From: Chitinophagaceae bacterium | GTDB lineage: Bacteria > Bacteroidota > Bacteroidia > Chitinophagales > Chitinophagaceae | DNA: 27,376 nucleotides | Direction of reading: 5' to 3' | Assembly (NCBI GenBank): GCA_003509845.1 | Contig: DOMR01000028.1 | Coordinates: forward strand, 1 to 27,376 | Shown here: positions 13,661 to 22,700 of the stretch, piece by piece | Position numbering within the stretch: position 1 is the stretch's first letter | Layout of the letters: each line of letters begins with the position of its first letter | The notes under the pieces: model-generated | Databases searched by the model: none | Told to the model about the DNA's origin: nothing | What the model saw: the letters and a program-made list of their open reading frames with translations, nothing else | Program-made: the position numbers and the translations under genes

Positions 13661-14679
13661 TTTGTTCCAGCAATACTTTTTTCCCAATCCCAAGCAGTGC
13701 GCATCATATCCTCTAAGGAGTATTTAATTTCCCAACCTAGTTTTTTTACAGCGTAGTCGTTGTTGGCATAAATGGCAACAATATCTCCAGCACGTCTTGG
13801 TCCTATTTGATAATTCAATGCAAGACCTGATACTTTTTCAAATGCTTTGATGGCTTCAAGAACAGTGATTCCATTACCTGTACCCAAATTAAAAATTTCG
13901 CAACTTTTAGGTTGGTTATTTTTTATTGAATATTGTAATGCGAGTGTATGTGCGCGTGCAATATCACAAACATGAATATAGTCACGAATACAACTACCGT
14001 CTCGTGTATCATAGTCGTCGCCATACACTTGCATAGTAGCTAATTTTCCGATAGCTGTTTGTGTAATGGCGGGTACTAAATTTTGAGGACGACCAATGGG
14101 TAATTCTCCAATCGCAGTGGAAGGATGCGCGCCTACTGGATTAAAATAGCGCAATAAAATAGTGGATAGGGGTGCAACAAATGCAGTATCCTTTATTATA
14201 GTTTCGCCCATTTGCTTGGTAGCACCATAAGGAGATGCTGCTGGTTGTAATGGGGTTTGTTCCGTAACTGGTATGGAATCAGGGTTGCCATAAACCGTAC
14301 ATGAGGAGGAAAAAATAAAATGCATTGCATTGTACTTTACGGCCAATTTTAATAAGTTTACTAAGGAGAAAATATTATTCTCGTAATACGCCAAAGGCAT
14401 TTCTACGGATTCACCCACCGCTTTGTAGGCTGCGAAATGAATGACGCCTGTGATATTTGGATTTTCGGTAAAAATAGATTCTGCTGCTTGTGCATTGGTC
14501 AAGTCGATATTGTAATTTTTTACTTTTTTACCAGTAATTTTTTCAATTCCTGCTAATGAATTTATGGATGACCTTGATAAATTATCAACTGAAATTACAT
14601 TAAAGCCATTTTCAATTAAATCTACAATGGTATGAGCGCCAATATAACCACAACCACCTGTCACCAAAATTGTTTTCAT
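13657..14679 (-). CDS. galE: UDP-glucose 4-epimerase
   Basis: NAD-dependent extended short-chain dehydrogenase interconverting UDP-glucose and UDP-galactose, 340 residues. The Rossmann motif GGCGYIG is at 8-14, followed by the Asp in VDNLSRSS that binds the adenosine ribose. The Ser/Thr of the catalytic set lies in FSSSCTVYG (about 123-131), and Tyr151 and Lys155 form YxxxK. The substrate-binding stretch LRYFNPVGAHPS is at 176-187. It supplies UDP-galactose for surface polysaccharides or handles galactose. It follows the histidine kinase gene by 38 bases on the same strand and may be read through from it. Its stop (TAA) overlaps the prfA stop in the shared TTAA. Confidence 0.95.
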   Translation of the reverse strand: MKTILVTGGCGYIGAHTIVDLIENGFNVISVDNLSRSSINSLAGIEKITGKKVKNYNIDLTNAQAAESIFTENPNITGVIHFAAYKAVGESVEMPLAYYENNIFSLVNLLKLAVKYNAMHFIFSSSCTVYGNPDSIPVTEQTPLQPAASPYGATKQMGETIIKDTAFVAPLSTILLRYFNPVGAHPSTAIGELPIGRPQNLVPAITQTAIGKLATMQVYGDDYDTRDGSCIRDYIHVCDIARAHTLALQYSIKNNQPKSCEIFNLGTGNGITVLEAIKAFEKVSGLALNYQIGPRRAGDIVAIYANNDYAVKKLGWEIKYSLEDMMRTAWDWEKSIAGTN

Positions 14680-14717
14680 TTTGAAAATTTAGTATACAAA
14701 GTAACGGAAAAATTTCC

Positions 14718-15767
14718 TTAAGACATCGAGTTGGGCAAGGTAAAACCTACCGTTGTACCTACATTTACGGTACTTCTGATATGCATGGTTTCCTGATGTG
14801 CTTCTAATATGTGTTTGCAGATAGCAAGTCCGAGGCCAGTACCACCAATATCTCTACTTCTTGCATCGTCTGTTCTATAAAAACGCTCGGATAATCTAGG
14901 GATATGCTCCTCCGCAATGCCAATGCCATCATCACTTATTTCAATCAGCACTTTCCCATCTTCTAACTTGTAAACACTAGCAATAATTTGACCATCAATT
15001 TTTCCATACTTTGCCGCATTGGAAAATATATTTACTAAAACCTGGTAAATTTTATTTTTATCGGCAAACACAGTAGTGGGCGTTTCACTTCCTTTTTTAA
15101 AATGGAATTGAATATTTTTTTTAAGTCCCTTGACGCTTAAATTTTGCGCTACTTCATTGATTAAATCCTGAATGATAAAGGAATGTTTTAAGATGGGTTC
15201 TTTGCTTATTTCTAAATTAGTAATGGTGTCAACATCATTTAACAATTGCACTAACCGTAAAACATTGGCTTGTGCTTGATGAATAAATTTGTCCCTTTGT
15301 GCGGGGTTATCAATTTCGCCATCACTTAATAATTCAAGATATCCTTGAATGGCGAAAATGGGCGTTTTAATTTCGTGCGATAAATTTTGTAAAAATTCTT
15401 TTCTAAATTCTTCATTAGATTGTAGTGTCGCAATCTCATTTGCTTTTTGAACGGCCCATGCTTCCACATCTTCTCTCACCTCATCCATTCCCTTTCTAGG
15501 AAGTATATATTTTTGATAGGCCTCTTCACGTTTGGTTGCTTTTGTTTGTGCAATTAATTTGTAGATTAATTTTATTTTTCGATAAACAAAAAAATCTAAA
15601 ATTTGATGAATTAATAAGTAAGCAAAAATAAAGCTGGTTAAAAAGTAGACCACCCAATAACGCCAATCATGTATTAATAAAAAAACGCTGGTCGCAATAA
15701 TGACAGATAGTATTAGTGCAGTAAGCGCAGCTAGTTGTTTTGGCGATAAATTTTTTTGTTTAAACAT
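14718..15767 (-). CDS. Sensor histidine kinase (PhoR-like)
   Basis: Membrane histidine kinase of 349 residues. Two transmembrane helices (about 12-32 and 36-58) are joined by only a few residues, so there is almost no periplasmic sensor. A linker follows and then HisKA with NLSHEIKTPI (phosphorylated His131). The ATPase domain has the N-box NIFSNAAKYG (246-255), G1 DDGIGI (279-284) and G2 GGTGLGLAI (308-316). The pairing with the response regulator directly upstream and the PhoR-like kinase core suggest a phosphate or envelope signal, but the signal cannot be read. A TACCTTCG box at 15795-15802 may give it its own promoter in addition to read-through from the regulator. Confidence 0.93.
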   Translation of the reverse strand: MFKQKNLSPKQLAALTALILSVIIATSVFLLIHDWRYWVVYFLTSFIFAYLLIHQILDFFVYRKIKLIYKLIAQTKATKREEAYQKYILPRKGMDEVREDVEAWAVQKANEIATLQSNEEFRKEFLQNLSHEIKTPIFAIQGYLELLSDGEIDNPAQRDKFIHQAQANVLRLVQLLNDVDTITNLEISKEPILKHSFIIQDLINEVAQNLSVKGLKKNIQFHFKKGSETPTTVFADKNKIYQVLVNIFSNAAKYGKIDGQIIASVYKLEDGKVLIEISDDGIGIAEEHIPRLSERFYRTDDARSRDIGGTGLGLAICKHILEAHQETMHIRSTVNVGTTVGFTLPNSMS

Positions 15768-15794
15768 GCACCTGTGCCTTTTTATAGGCGAATA

Positions 15795-15802
15795 CGAAGG
15801 TA
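15795..15802 (-). promoter_or_regulatory. Possible -7 promoter box of the histidine kinase gene
   Basis: The minus strand reads TACCTTCG, one mismatch from TAnnTTTG, 27 bases before the kinase ATG and after the regulator stop. Confidence 0.35.
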
Positions 15803-15814
15803 TCTATTTTGTTA

Positions 15815-16498
15815 CTAATAATCGAATTTGTAACCCACCCCTTTCACAGTGGTAATACAATCAATACCAAGTTTCGCTCGAATTTTACGAATATGTACAT
15901 CAATGGTGCGGTCGCCAACGATTACATCATTGCCCCAAACTTGGGATAGTATTTCGTTTCTTAAAAATACACGGCCTTTTTGTGCGGCCAATAAATAGAG
16001 TAGTTCAAATTCTTTTTTAGCTAAGATGTATTGAACGCCATTAAGCGAAGTTCTGTATTGCGCAGGATCAATGGTTAAGCCATTGGCGGTAACAATTTTA
16101 GAATCACCTGCGGCAGGTTGAATTCTTCTGAAAAGTGCAGTAATGCGACTGATTAAAACTTTTGGACTAATGGGTTTGGTAACAAAATCATCGCCCCCCA
16201 ATTCAAGTCCTTTAATATGGGAAGCCTCGTCATTGAGTGCAGTTAATAATACGATTAAAGTTTTGTCAAACTGTGAATTGCTTCTTAAGTATTCGCAAAC
16301 TTCAAATCCAGTTCGCTTAGGCATCATCACATCTAAAATAATACAATCAGGTTCAAACTGTTTTGCTTTTTCAATGGCCTCACTTCCGTCTCTTGCCGTT
16401 GCAATATCAAACCCGGCTTTCATTAAATGAAAACTTATAATTTCGATGATGTCGGGTTCGTCATCAGCAATCAATATTTTTATAGGAGCGTCTGCCAT
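15815..16498 (-). CDS. Response regulator, OmpR/PhoB family
   Basis: DNA-binding response regulator of 227 residues. The receiver domain (about 7-122) shows the acidic pair Asp12-Asp13 (IADDEPD), the phosphorylated Asp56 (IILDVMMP), Thr86 (LLTALND) and Lys108 (VTKPIS). The winged-helix domain (about 132-227) contains FELLYLLAAQKGRVFLRNEI, VWGNDVIVGDRTIDVHIRKIRAKL and the terminal VKGVGYKF. The start at 16498 (MADAPIK) was chosen because the longer frame to 16528 runs through the TACTTTTG promoter box. The partner kinase follows after 47 bases, giving the order regulator then kinase. Target genes are not visible; galE just downstream is in the same transcript direction. Confidence 0.95.
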   Translation of the reverse strand: MADAPIKILIADDEPDIIEIISFHLMKAGFDIATARDGSEAIEKAKQFEPDCIILDVMMPKRTGFEVCEYLRSNSQFDKTLIVLLTALNDEASHIKGLELGGDDFVTKPISPKVLISRITALFRRIQPAAGDSKIVTANGLTIDPAQYRTSLNGVQYILAKKEFELLYLLAAQKGRVFLRNEILSQVWGNDVIVGDRTIDVHIRKIRAKLGIDCITTVKGVGYKFDY

Positions 16499-16506
16499 AG
16501 ATGTTA

Positions 16507-16514
16507 CAAAAGTA
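16507..16514 (-). promoter_or_regulatory. -7 promoter box of the response regulator gene
   Basis: The minus strand reads TACTTTTG, an exact TAnnTTTG match, with 8 bases to the ATG at 16498. The transcript would have a leader of only a few bases. Confidence 0.6.
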
Positions 16515-16578
16515 ATTAAATAGCACAACCTTCCTTTTGCTTCTTATTATCAAATTGTTAACTAAATAACTTAAACCC

Positions 16579-17232
16579 TTAATCCTTAAGTAGGTACTTT
16601 ATATATGGATTGTGTAATTTTTCTCTACCCCAGGTAGTGGCAGGCCCATGACCCGAATAAATAGTAAGGCTATCGGGCAAGGGGAAAATCTGTTCTTGGA
16701 TACTTTTAACGAGGTCAGATGGGTTGCTTCCAGGTAAATCGGTACGGCCAACCCCATCCATGAAAATTAAATCACCACCAATGATAAAATCCTGGCTTTC
16801 ATTGTAAAAACAAACGCTACCAGGGGAGTGACCTGGGGTAAGTAGCACTTTGAAGCTGTCCTTTCCAAATGAAATAATTTCATCTTGTTGAATATACTTT
16901 ACTGCGCCAGTATAAGGTTCAGTCGCGACGCCCCATTTAGCCGCTGCTTCAGGCAAACGATCTAAAACAATTTGTTCATTGGGATGAAAATGCGCAGCCA
17001 ATTGGTAGGTGGTACTAATTAAATTGTTTCCGAATACATGGTCTAAGTGACAATGTGTATTTAATAATAATTTGGGTATTAATTGTTGGGTGCTAATAAA
17101 GCCAGTTAGCATTTTTTGTTCCATGCGAGTGTAACAACCAGGGTCAATAATAATGGCTTCTTTATGCTCGTTATAAATGATATACGTATTCTCTTGAAAA
17201 GCATTAAAACAAAATTCCTGAATCGTTAACAT
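16579..17232 (-). CDS. MBL-fold metal-dependent hydrolase (glyoxalase II-like)
   Basis: Cytoplasmic metallo-beta-lactamase-fold hydrolase of 217 residues with the complete two-metal site: HCHLDH (His60, His62, Asp64, His65), His135 in TPGHSPGSV, Asp154 in IGGDLIF and His195 in YSGHGPAT. The pattern is that of the hydroxyacylglutathione-hydrolase-like group, but the C-terminal substrate-binding domain of true glyoxalase II (GloB) is missing, so the substrate is uncertain: a thioester or a related compound. It starts five bases after the pyrD stop and is surely in one transcript with it. The DRLPEAAAKWG stretch (91-101) is a variable insertion. No terminator follows before the response regulator promoter. 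Confidence 0.9.
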   Translation of the reverse strand: MLTIQEFCFNAFQENTYIIYNEHKEAIIIDPGCYTRMEQKMLTGFISTQQLIPKLLLNTHCHLDHVFGNNLISTTYQLAAHFHPNEQIVLDRLPEAAAKWGVATEPYTGAVKYIQQDEIISFGKDSFKVLLTPGHSPGSVCFYNESQDFIIGGDLIFMDGVGRTDLPGSNPSDLVKSIQEQIFPLPDSLTIYSGHGPATTWGREKLHNPYIKYLLKD

Positions 17233-17237
17233 GTAAA

Positions 17238-18281
17238 TTATTTATTAGCACTTAAATGACCACAAATATTTTTTACAATATTAGGGCCTTCGTAAATAAA
17301 GCCAGTCCAAATTTGGACCAAAGAGGCGCCCGCATCTATTTTTTGTTTTGCATCTGCCCCTGTGAAAATACCGCCACTGGCAATGATTGGAATTCGACCA
17401 TGCAATCCTTTATGCAAGTAGGTGAGCACGTCGTTTGACTTTGCTAGTAAAGGCTTTCCGCTGAGTCCGCCTGCACCAAATGTTTCCGCAGTGCTAAGAT
17501 TGGCTGCATTTAAAATGCTGCGATCAATGGTCGTATTACTTGAAACTAATCCATCAATTTTCACTTCCTGTACCAATGAAATAATGTCATCTAATGCACT
17601 GACTTCTAAATCAGGTGCAATTTTTAGTAAAATGGGTTTGTTGTTTTTATTTAAGTTTTGCAATTCAGAAAAAATCTTTCTTAATGATTCTTTTTCTTGT
17701 AGCGCCCTTAATCCTGGAGTATTAGGGGAACTTACATTGACTACAAAATAATCAACCACCTCGGCGAGTCCATTAAAATTGATGCAATAATCTTTCCAAG
17801 CATCTTCATTTTCGGTCACTTTATTTTTTCCAATATTGCCACCAATAATTAATGGACTGTTTGTTTTTTGTTTTCGTTTTTTTAATCTTGTAGCAATGGC
17901 TTCCACGCCTTCATTATTAAATCCCATGCGATTGATTAATGCTTGTTGGCTAGGTAGTCGTAACATCCTAGGTTTTGGATTACCCAATTGTCCTTTAGGC
18001 GTCACTGTGCCAATTTCAACAAATCCAAATCCTAGTAATTCTAAAATATCCAAATGCTCCGCATTTTTGTCAAATCCAGCACCAAGTCCGACCGGGTTGG
18101 GAAAGTGTAAACCAAAATGCGTACTGGTTAAATCCTGGTTTTTATATTGAAATTGTCGCGCTATTAGTTGGTTCATCAATGAAGGGATACCTGTAGCCAT
18201 ATGTAAAGCCTTCATGGAAACGGTATGCGCAGTTTCAGGAGGCAACAAAAACAGTAGGTTTCGAACCAAAGGATAAATCAT
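17238..18281 (-). CDS. pyrD: Dihydroorotate dehydrogenase (quinone), class 2
   Basis: Flavoenzyme of pyrimidine synthesis oxidising dihydroorotate to orotate with membrane quinone, 347 residues. The N-terminal extension MIYPLVRNLLFLLPPETAH is the helical membrane-associating part found only in class 2 enzymes. FMN and substrate motifs are NPVGLGAGFDKNAE (62-75), INRMGFNNEG (116-125), the catalytic-serine region NVSSPNTPGLR (182-192), KIAPDL and ASGGIFTG (301-308). The start at 18281 is supported by alignment of this N-terminus with E. coli PyrD. A TAAATTTG box ends only four bases before the ATG, so the mRNA is probably leaderless. The MBL-fold hydrolase follows after five bases. Confidence 0.96.
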   Translation of the reverse strand: MIYPLVRNLLFLLPPETAHTVSMKALHMATGIPSLMNQLIARQFQYKNQDLTSTHFGLHFPNPVGLGAGFDKNAEHLDILELLGFGFVEIGTVTPKGQLGNPKPRMLRLPSQQALINRMGFNNEGVEAIATRLKKRKQKTNSPLIIGGNIGKNKVTENEDAWKDYCINFNGLAEVVDYFVVNVSSPNTPGLRALQEKESLRKIFSELQNLNKNNKPILLKIAPDLEVSALDDIISLVQEVKIDGLVSSNTTIDRSILNAANLSTAETFGAGGLSGKPLLAKSNDVLTYLHKGLHGRIPIIASGGIFTGADAKQKIDAGASLVQIWTGFIYEGPNIVKNICGHLSANK

Positions 18282-18285
18282 ATTG

Positions 18286-18293
18286 CAAATTTA
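18286..18293 (-). promoter_or_regulatory. -7 promoter box directly before pyrD
   Basis: The minus strand reads TAAATTTG, exact to consensus, then CAAT and the pyrD ATG. Transcription would start at about the ATG itself. Confidence 0.6.
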
Positions 18294-18312
18294 CAATGAA
18301 ATATTTAGTTGC

Positions 18313-18328
18313 ATAAACAACTGTTTAT
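18313..18328. promoter_or_regulatory. Palindromic candidate operator between pyrD and the thiolase gene
   Basis: ATAAACA-AC-TGTTTAT is a perfect 7-bp inverted repeat with a 2-base centre, of the size bound by TetR- or GntR-type dimers. It lies 10 bases upstream of TACATTTA (18338-18345), a one-mismatch -7 box for the thiolase gene, and 20 bases upstream of the pyrD box. An overlapping AGTTG/CAACT repeat sits at 18307-18322. Confidence 0.4.
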
Positions 18329-18378
18329 AAAAATCACTACATTTATGGTGGAATTAGTCAAGATTTTAAACATTTTTT

Positions 18379-19554
18379 ATGCAAGAGGCGTATATCGTAG
18401 CAGGTTTTAGGACTGCAGTAACTAAAAGTAAAAAAGGGGGCTTTCGTTTTATGCGCTCCGATGAATTAGCGATTGAAGTGATTAAGGGTTTAATGAAAAC
18501 ATTACCATCGGTTGATCCAAAATTAGTGGATGATGTAATTGTAGGAAATGCAGTACCCGAAGCAGAACAAGGATTACAATTTGGTCGCATCATTGCAGCT
18601 AAAGCATTAGGTATTGAAGTGCCCGGTATTACCATTAATAGGTATTGTGCAAGTGGTTTAGAAAGTATTGCGATGGCGACAGCGAAAATTAGAACGGGCA
18701 TGGCAGATTGCATTATCGCAGGTGGTACAGAATCTATGTCCATGGTCCCAACTGCAGGCTGGAAAACAGTTCCAGCGTATTCAATCACGGTGGATGAACC
18801 TGATTATTATTTATCTATGGGATTAACTGCGGAAGCGGTTGCGAATGAATATAAAGTTTCAAGAGAAGATCAAGATGCATTTGCATTAGCATCACATCAA
18901 AAAGCAAAGCAAGCCATTGACAATGGTTATTTCAAAAAAGGAATTTTACCTATTGAAATCAATGAAACTTATATCAATGAAAAAAATAAACGTGCCACAA
19001 GATCTTATATCGTAGATACAGATGAAGGTGTAAGAGCAGACACAACAATTGAAGCGTTGGGAAAATTAAAACCCGCATTTGCTTTAAAAGGTTCTGTTAC
19101 TGCAGGCAATTCCTCACAAACAAGTGATGGTTCCAGCTTTGTTATGGTAATGGGTGAAAAGATGATGAATTCCTTGGGATTAAAACCCATTGGACGTTTG
19201 GTGAATTGTGCTTCGGCTGGGGTGCACCCGAGAATTATGGGTATCGGGCCTATTGCAGCTGTACCTAAAGTATTGAAACAAGCAGGTATGAATTTGGATC
19301 AAATTGATCTATTTGAATTAAATGAAGCATTTGCTTCACAATCTTTGGCTGTAATTCGTGAACTGGGTTTGGATACCAATAAGGTGAATATTAATGGAGG
19401 CGCCATTGCCTTAGGTCACCCATTGGGCTGCACGGGCAGTAAACTTACTGTTCAGATAATCAATGACTTAGAACGACTTAATCAAAAATATGGCATAGTG
19501 ACTGCCTGTGTGGGCGGCGGTCAGGGTATCGCGGGTATTATTGAAAGATTATAG
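18379..19554 (+). CDS. Acetyl-CoA C-acyltransferase (thiolase)
   Basis: Thiolase of 391 residues that cleaves 3-ketoacyl-CoA with CoA to acetyl-CoA, or runs in reverse. The active site is complete: nucleophile Cys90 in NRYCASGLESIAMA, NEAF at 315-318, His347 in GGAIALGHPLGCTG and Cys377 in ACVGGGQG. The GAGGTESM-like stretch AGGTESMSMVP (114-124) and the sequence of the loop domain point to the FadA-like degradative group rather than acetoacetyl-CoA thiolase, but this is a judgement. No fadB-type partner is adjacent. It is divergent from pyrD, with a palindromic operator candidate in the 97-base gap. The next gene starts 190 bases on, after hairpin-rich DNA. Confidence 0.94.
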   Translation: MQEAYIVAGFRTAVTKSKKGGFRFMRSDELAIEVIKGLMKTLPSVDPKLVDDVIVGNAVPEAEQGLQFGRIIAAKALGIEVPGITINRYCASGLESIAMATAKIRTGMADCIIAGGTESMSMVPTAGWKTVPAYSITVDEPDYYLSMGLTAEAVANEYKVSREDQDAFALASHQKAKQAIDNGYFKKGILPIEINETYINEKNKRATRSYIVDTDEGVRADTTIEALGKLKPAFALKGSVTAGNSSQTSDGSSFVMVMGEKMMNSLGLKPIGRLVNCASAGVHPRIMGIGPIAAVPKVLKQAGMNLDQIDLFELNEAFASQSLAVIRELGLDTNKVNINGGAIALGHPLGCTGSKLTVQIINDLERLNQKYGIVTACVGGGQGIAGIIERL

Positions 19555-19579
19555 TTTTGGTGGTTAATTTTACATCTGT

Positions 19580-19616
19580 CATGGGTCTAAGTTGATGATT
19601 TTCAACCCGATCCATG
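19580..19616 (+). other. Structured hairpin downstream of the thiolase gene
   Basis: CATGGGTC (19580-19587) pairs with GATCCATG (19609-19616), one G-U included, and GTTGA (19591-19595) pairs with TCAAC (19602-19606) inside it: 13 pairs with a 6-base loop. No T-tract follows within 20 bases. It may be a processing or attenuator structure. Confidence 0.4.
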
Positions 19617-19687
19617 CTTTGTGAATATGTTTGATTCCTTGGTCCATTTCGACCATTTTCCATTTGTCCTTTTTTTGCGGTTTTTTG

Positions 19688-19708
19688 CCTAAAAATTAAT
19701 AGTTTAGG
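19688..19708. repeat. Short inverted repeat upstream of the first propeller gene
   Basis: CCTAAA (19688-19693) and TTTAGG (19703-19708) are separated by 9 bases, 37 bases before the ATG at 19745, after two poly-T runs. It may be an operator; the evidence is slight. Confidence 0.25.
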
Positions 19709-19744
19709 TACTTCATTCATTGTCAAATAAGCAAATTTTTAATT

Positions 19745-22700
19745 ATGCGTATATCTATCTTAGGAAGCATTGTGTTAGCGAGTGTTATGTTAACGACATC
19801 TGTGTCTGCACAAAAATCAAAAAAAGCTGCACCAGTTGTAGCTGTATCCACACCAAAAGTGGACATTAATAAAGTATTTAAAAACTGGAAGCCACGTAAC
19901 GTAGGTCCTGCTTCAATGAGCGGTCGTGTTACCTCCATTGATGTAGAAGTTGCAAATCCAAATAATATTTGGATAGGTGCTGCATCCGGGGGTGTTTGGA
20001 AAACGAGTAATAGTGGTGTTAGCTGGACGCCGGTTTTTGACGAACAGCCTATTTTAAATATTGGTGCTGTAGCCATGCAACAAAGTAATCCAAGTGTAGT
20101 ATGGGTAGGTACCGGTGAGGGAAATCCAAGAAACTCAATCAGTATTGGAGAAGGTATTTATAAAACTTTGGATGCTGGTAAAACATGGAAAAGAATGGGA
20201 CTAGAACAAACTAGAAACATTCACCGTGTGATTATTGATCCAACCAATCCAAATGTAGTTTATGCAGGAGCCATCGGAAACCCTTATGGACAAAGCAAAA
20301 ACAGAGGTGTATATAAAACAACAGATGGTGGCGAAACTTGGAATCAAATATTATATACCAATGACACTTCAGGTGTGGGAGATATGATTATGGATCCAAA
20401 AAATCCAAATAAATTATTAGTTGCTATGTGGCATCACTATCGTAACCCCTATCATTTAGAGAGTGGTGGAAAAGGAAGTGGTATTTATATGACTATTGAT
20501 GGTGGTAAAAATTTCACAAAGTTGGGTAAAGAAAATGGATTGCCTGATGGTAATTTAGGTCGTGTGGGTATTGCGATTAGTAAATCAAATCCTAATAGAG
20601 TTTATGCTTTAGTTGAATCAACTAAAAGTGGTTTGTACAAGAGCGATGATGGTGGCTATAATTTTACTTTAGTTAATGCACAAAAATCTATCGTGGACAA
20701 TCGTCCATTTTATTTTCAAGACATTATTTGCGATCCTTTAAACGAAAATACACTTTGGTACATTAGCCAAACAGTGGTGAAAAGTATAGATGCTGGTAAG
20801 AATTTTGAAACGGTTATACCATATAGCGGCATACATCCAGATCACCATGCATTTTGGATTCATCCAACGGATAATAAATTTATGGTAGATGGTAATGATG
20901 GTGGTATTGGTATTACAAGAGATGGTGGAAAAACTTGGATGTTTGATGAAAAAATTCCAGTTGGTCAATTTTATCATGTGAATGTAGATAATGAAACACC
21001 TTATCATATCATGGGGGGTATGCAGGACAATGGTTCATGGAGAGGTCCGGCGTATACATTTATAGATGGCGGAATTAAAAATTTCTATTGGGATAATTTA
21101 TGGGGAGGAGATGGCTTTGATGTCATGCCTGATCCTGAAGATGCCAATTGGGTATATGCAATGAGTCAAGGTGGTTCCGTTGGAAGATATAATACTGCCA
21201 CGGGCGAACAAACCTATATTAAACCGCCAGCACCAGATGCAACAACATTGATGCGTTTTAACTGGAATGCTGCTATAGCGCAGGATCCATTTGATAAAAA
21301 AACAATTTATTTCGGTTCTCAATTTTTACACAAGAGTACAAACAAGGGTGCATCTTGGAAAATAATTTCATCTGATTTAACGACCAATGATAGTGCTAAA
21401 ATTGACCAAACAAATAATGGTGGATTGAGTGTCGATATTACAGGTGCTGAAAATCATTGTACCATTTTAACCATTGCACCATCCAGTGTTCAAAAGGATT
21501 TAATATGGATCGGTACTGATGATGGCAATATTCAATTCACATCCAATGGAGGAACTACTTGGAATAATGTAACTGCAAATATTACAGGACTTCCTAAAGG
21601 CGCATGGATTGCGCAAGTACGTACATCAACTTATAATGCAAATGAAGTATTCGTAGTTGCAAATAACTATAGACAAGGTGACTTTGCTCCTTATGTTTTC
21701 AGAACAACGGATCAAGGAAAAACTTGGACAAATATTTTAAGTGCTGCAAAAGTGACTGGGTATGCATTATCTGTTATACAGGACATTGCTGAGCCTAATT
21801 TATTTTTTGTAGGAACAGAACAAGGGATGTTTGTGAGTTTGGATAATGCGGAAACTTTCCAACAATGGAAAAACGGATATCCATCAGTATCTACTTACGA
21901 TTTTGCTATTCAAGAAAGAGAAGCAGATTTAGCCATTGCAACATTTGGACGTGCCATGTGGGTATTAGATGATATTCGCCCTTTAAGAAAATTAGCAAAA
22001 AATAAAGGAGAAGTCACTGACTTCTTTGTTTCAGCACCACCATCAAGCATTAATGCAACATTTAAAAATTCATCTTATGAGTGGAGCACATGGGGAATGT
22101 ATGACGGCGAAAATAGACCAGGTGGTTATCCAATTTCTATATTTTTAATGGATTCAATTAAAAGTGTAAAAGTTCAAATAAAAGATGCAAATGATAAAGA
22201 TGTTAGAAATTTAACTTTTAAAGTGGATTCGGGTTTAACAAAAAATTATTGGAGATATGAGCAAAAAGGAACACGCGGTGCTGGTATGCCTAAATTAGGA
22301 GGCGCAGGTGGAGGTGGTGGACGTAGAATGATGTTTAATCCAAGTGCTGGTGGGGATGAAGATAGAGAATACAGAGGAAGAGCTGTTTTAGCTGGAAAGT
22401 ATAAATTAATTGTTACTGCTAAAAATAAGAAAGATTCTATCTGGTTGGAAGTGAAGGATGACGTTAGAGTTACTAATAAAACAGAGATTGTAAAGAAACA
22501 AGACGAAATGATGGCAAAGTTTCAACCAAGTGCAGATAAGTTAAATATGGTAATGGATCAATTGGATGAAGTAGATGCTTTATTATTACAATTGACAGCT
22601 GAATGGAAGGATAAAAAAGACAAAGGGTTAGATACATTGAATAAAACACATAAAAAAGTAACTGCAAGTGCTAAAAAGTTACGTGAATTTATCTCAGGTA

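Noticed and set aside
16499..16528. Longer response regulator N-terminus (start at 16528)
   Set aside because: The added codons cover the exact promoter box TACTTTTG, and MADAPIK fits the family start.
19538..19726. 62-codon minus-strand open frame after the thiolase gene
   Set aside because: It overlaps the thiolase end, has a low-complexity mix of Gln, Asn and Lys, no promoter box and no recognisable family; probably chance.
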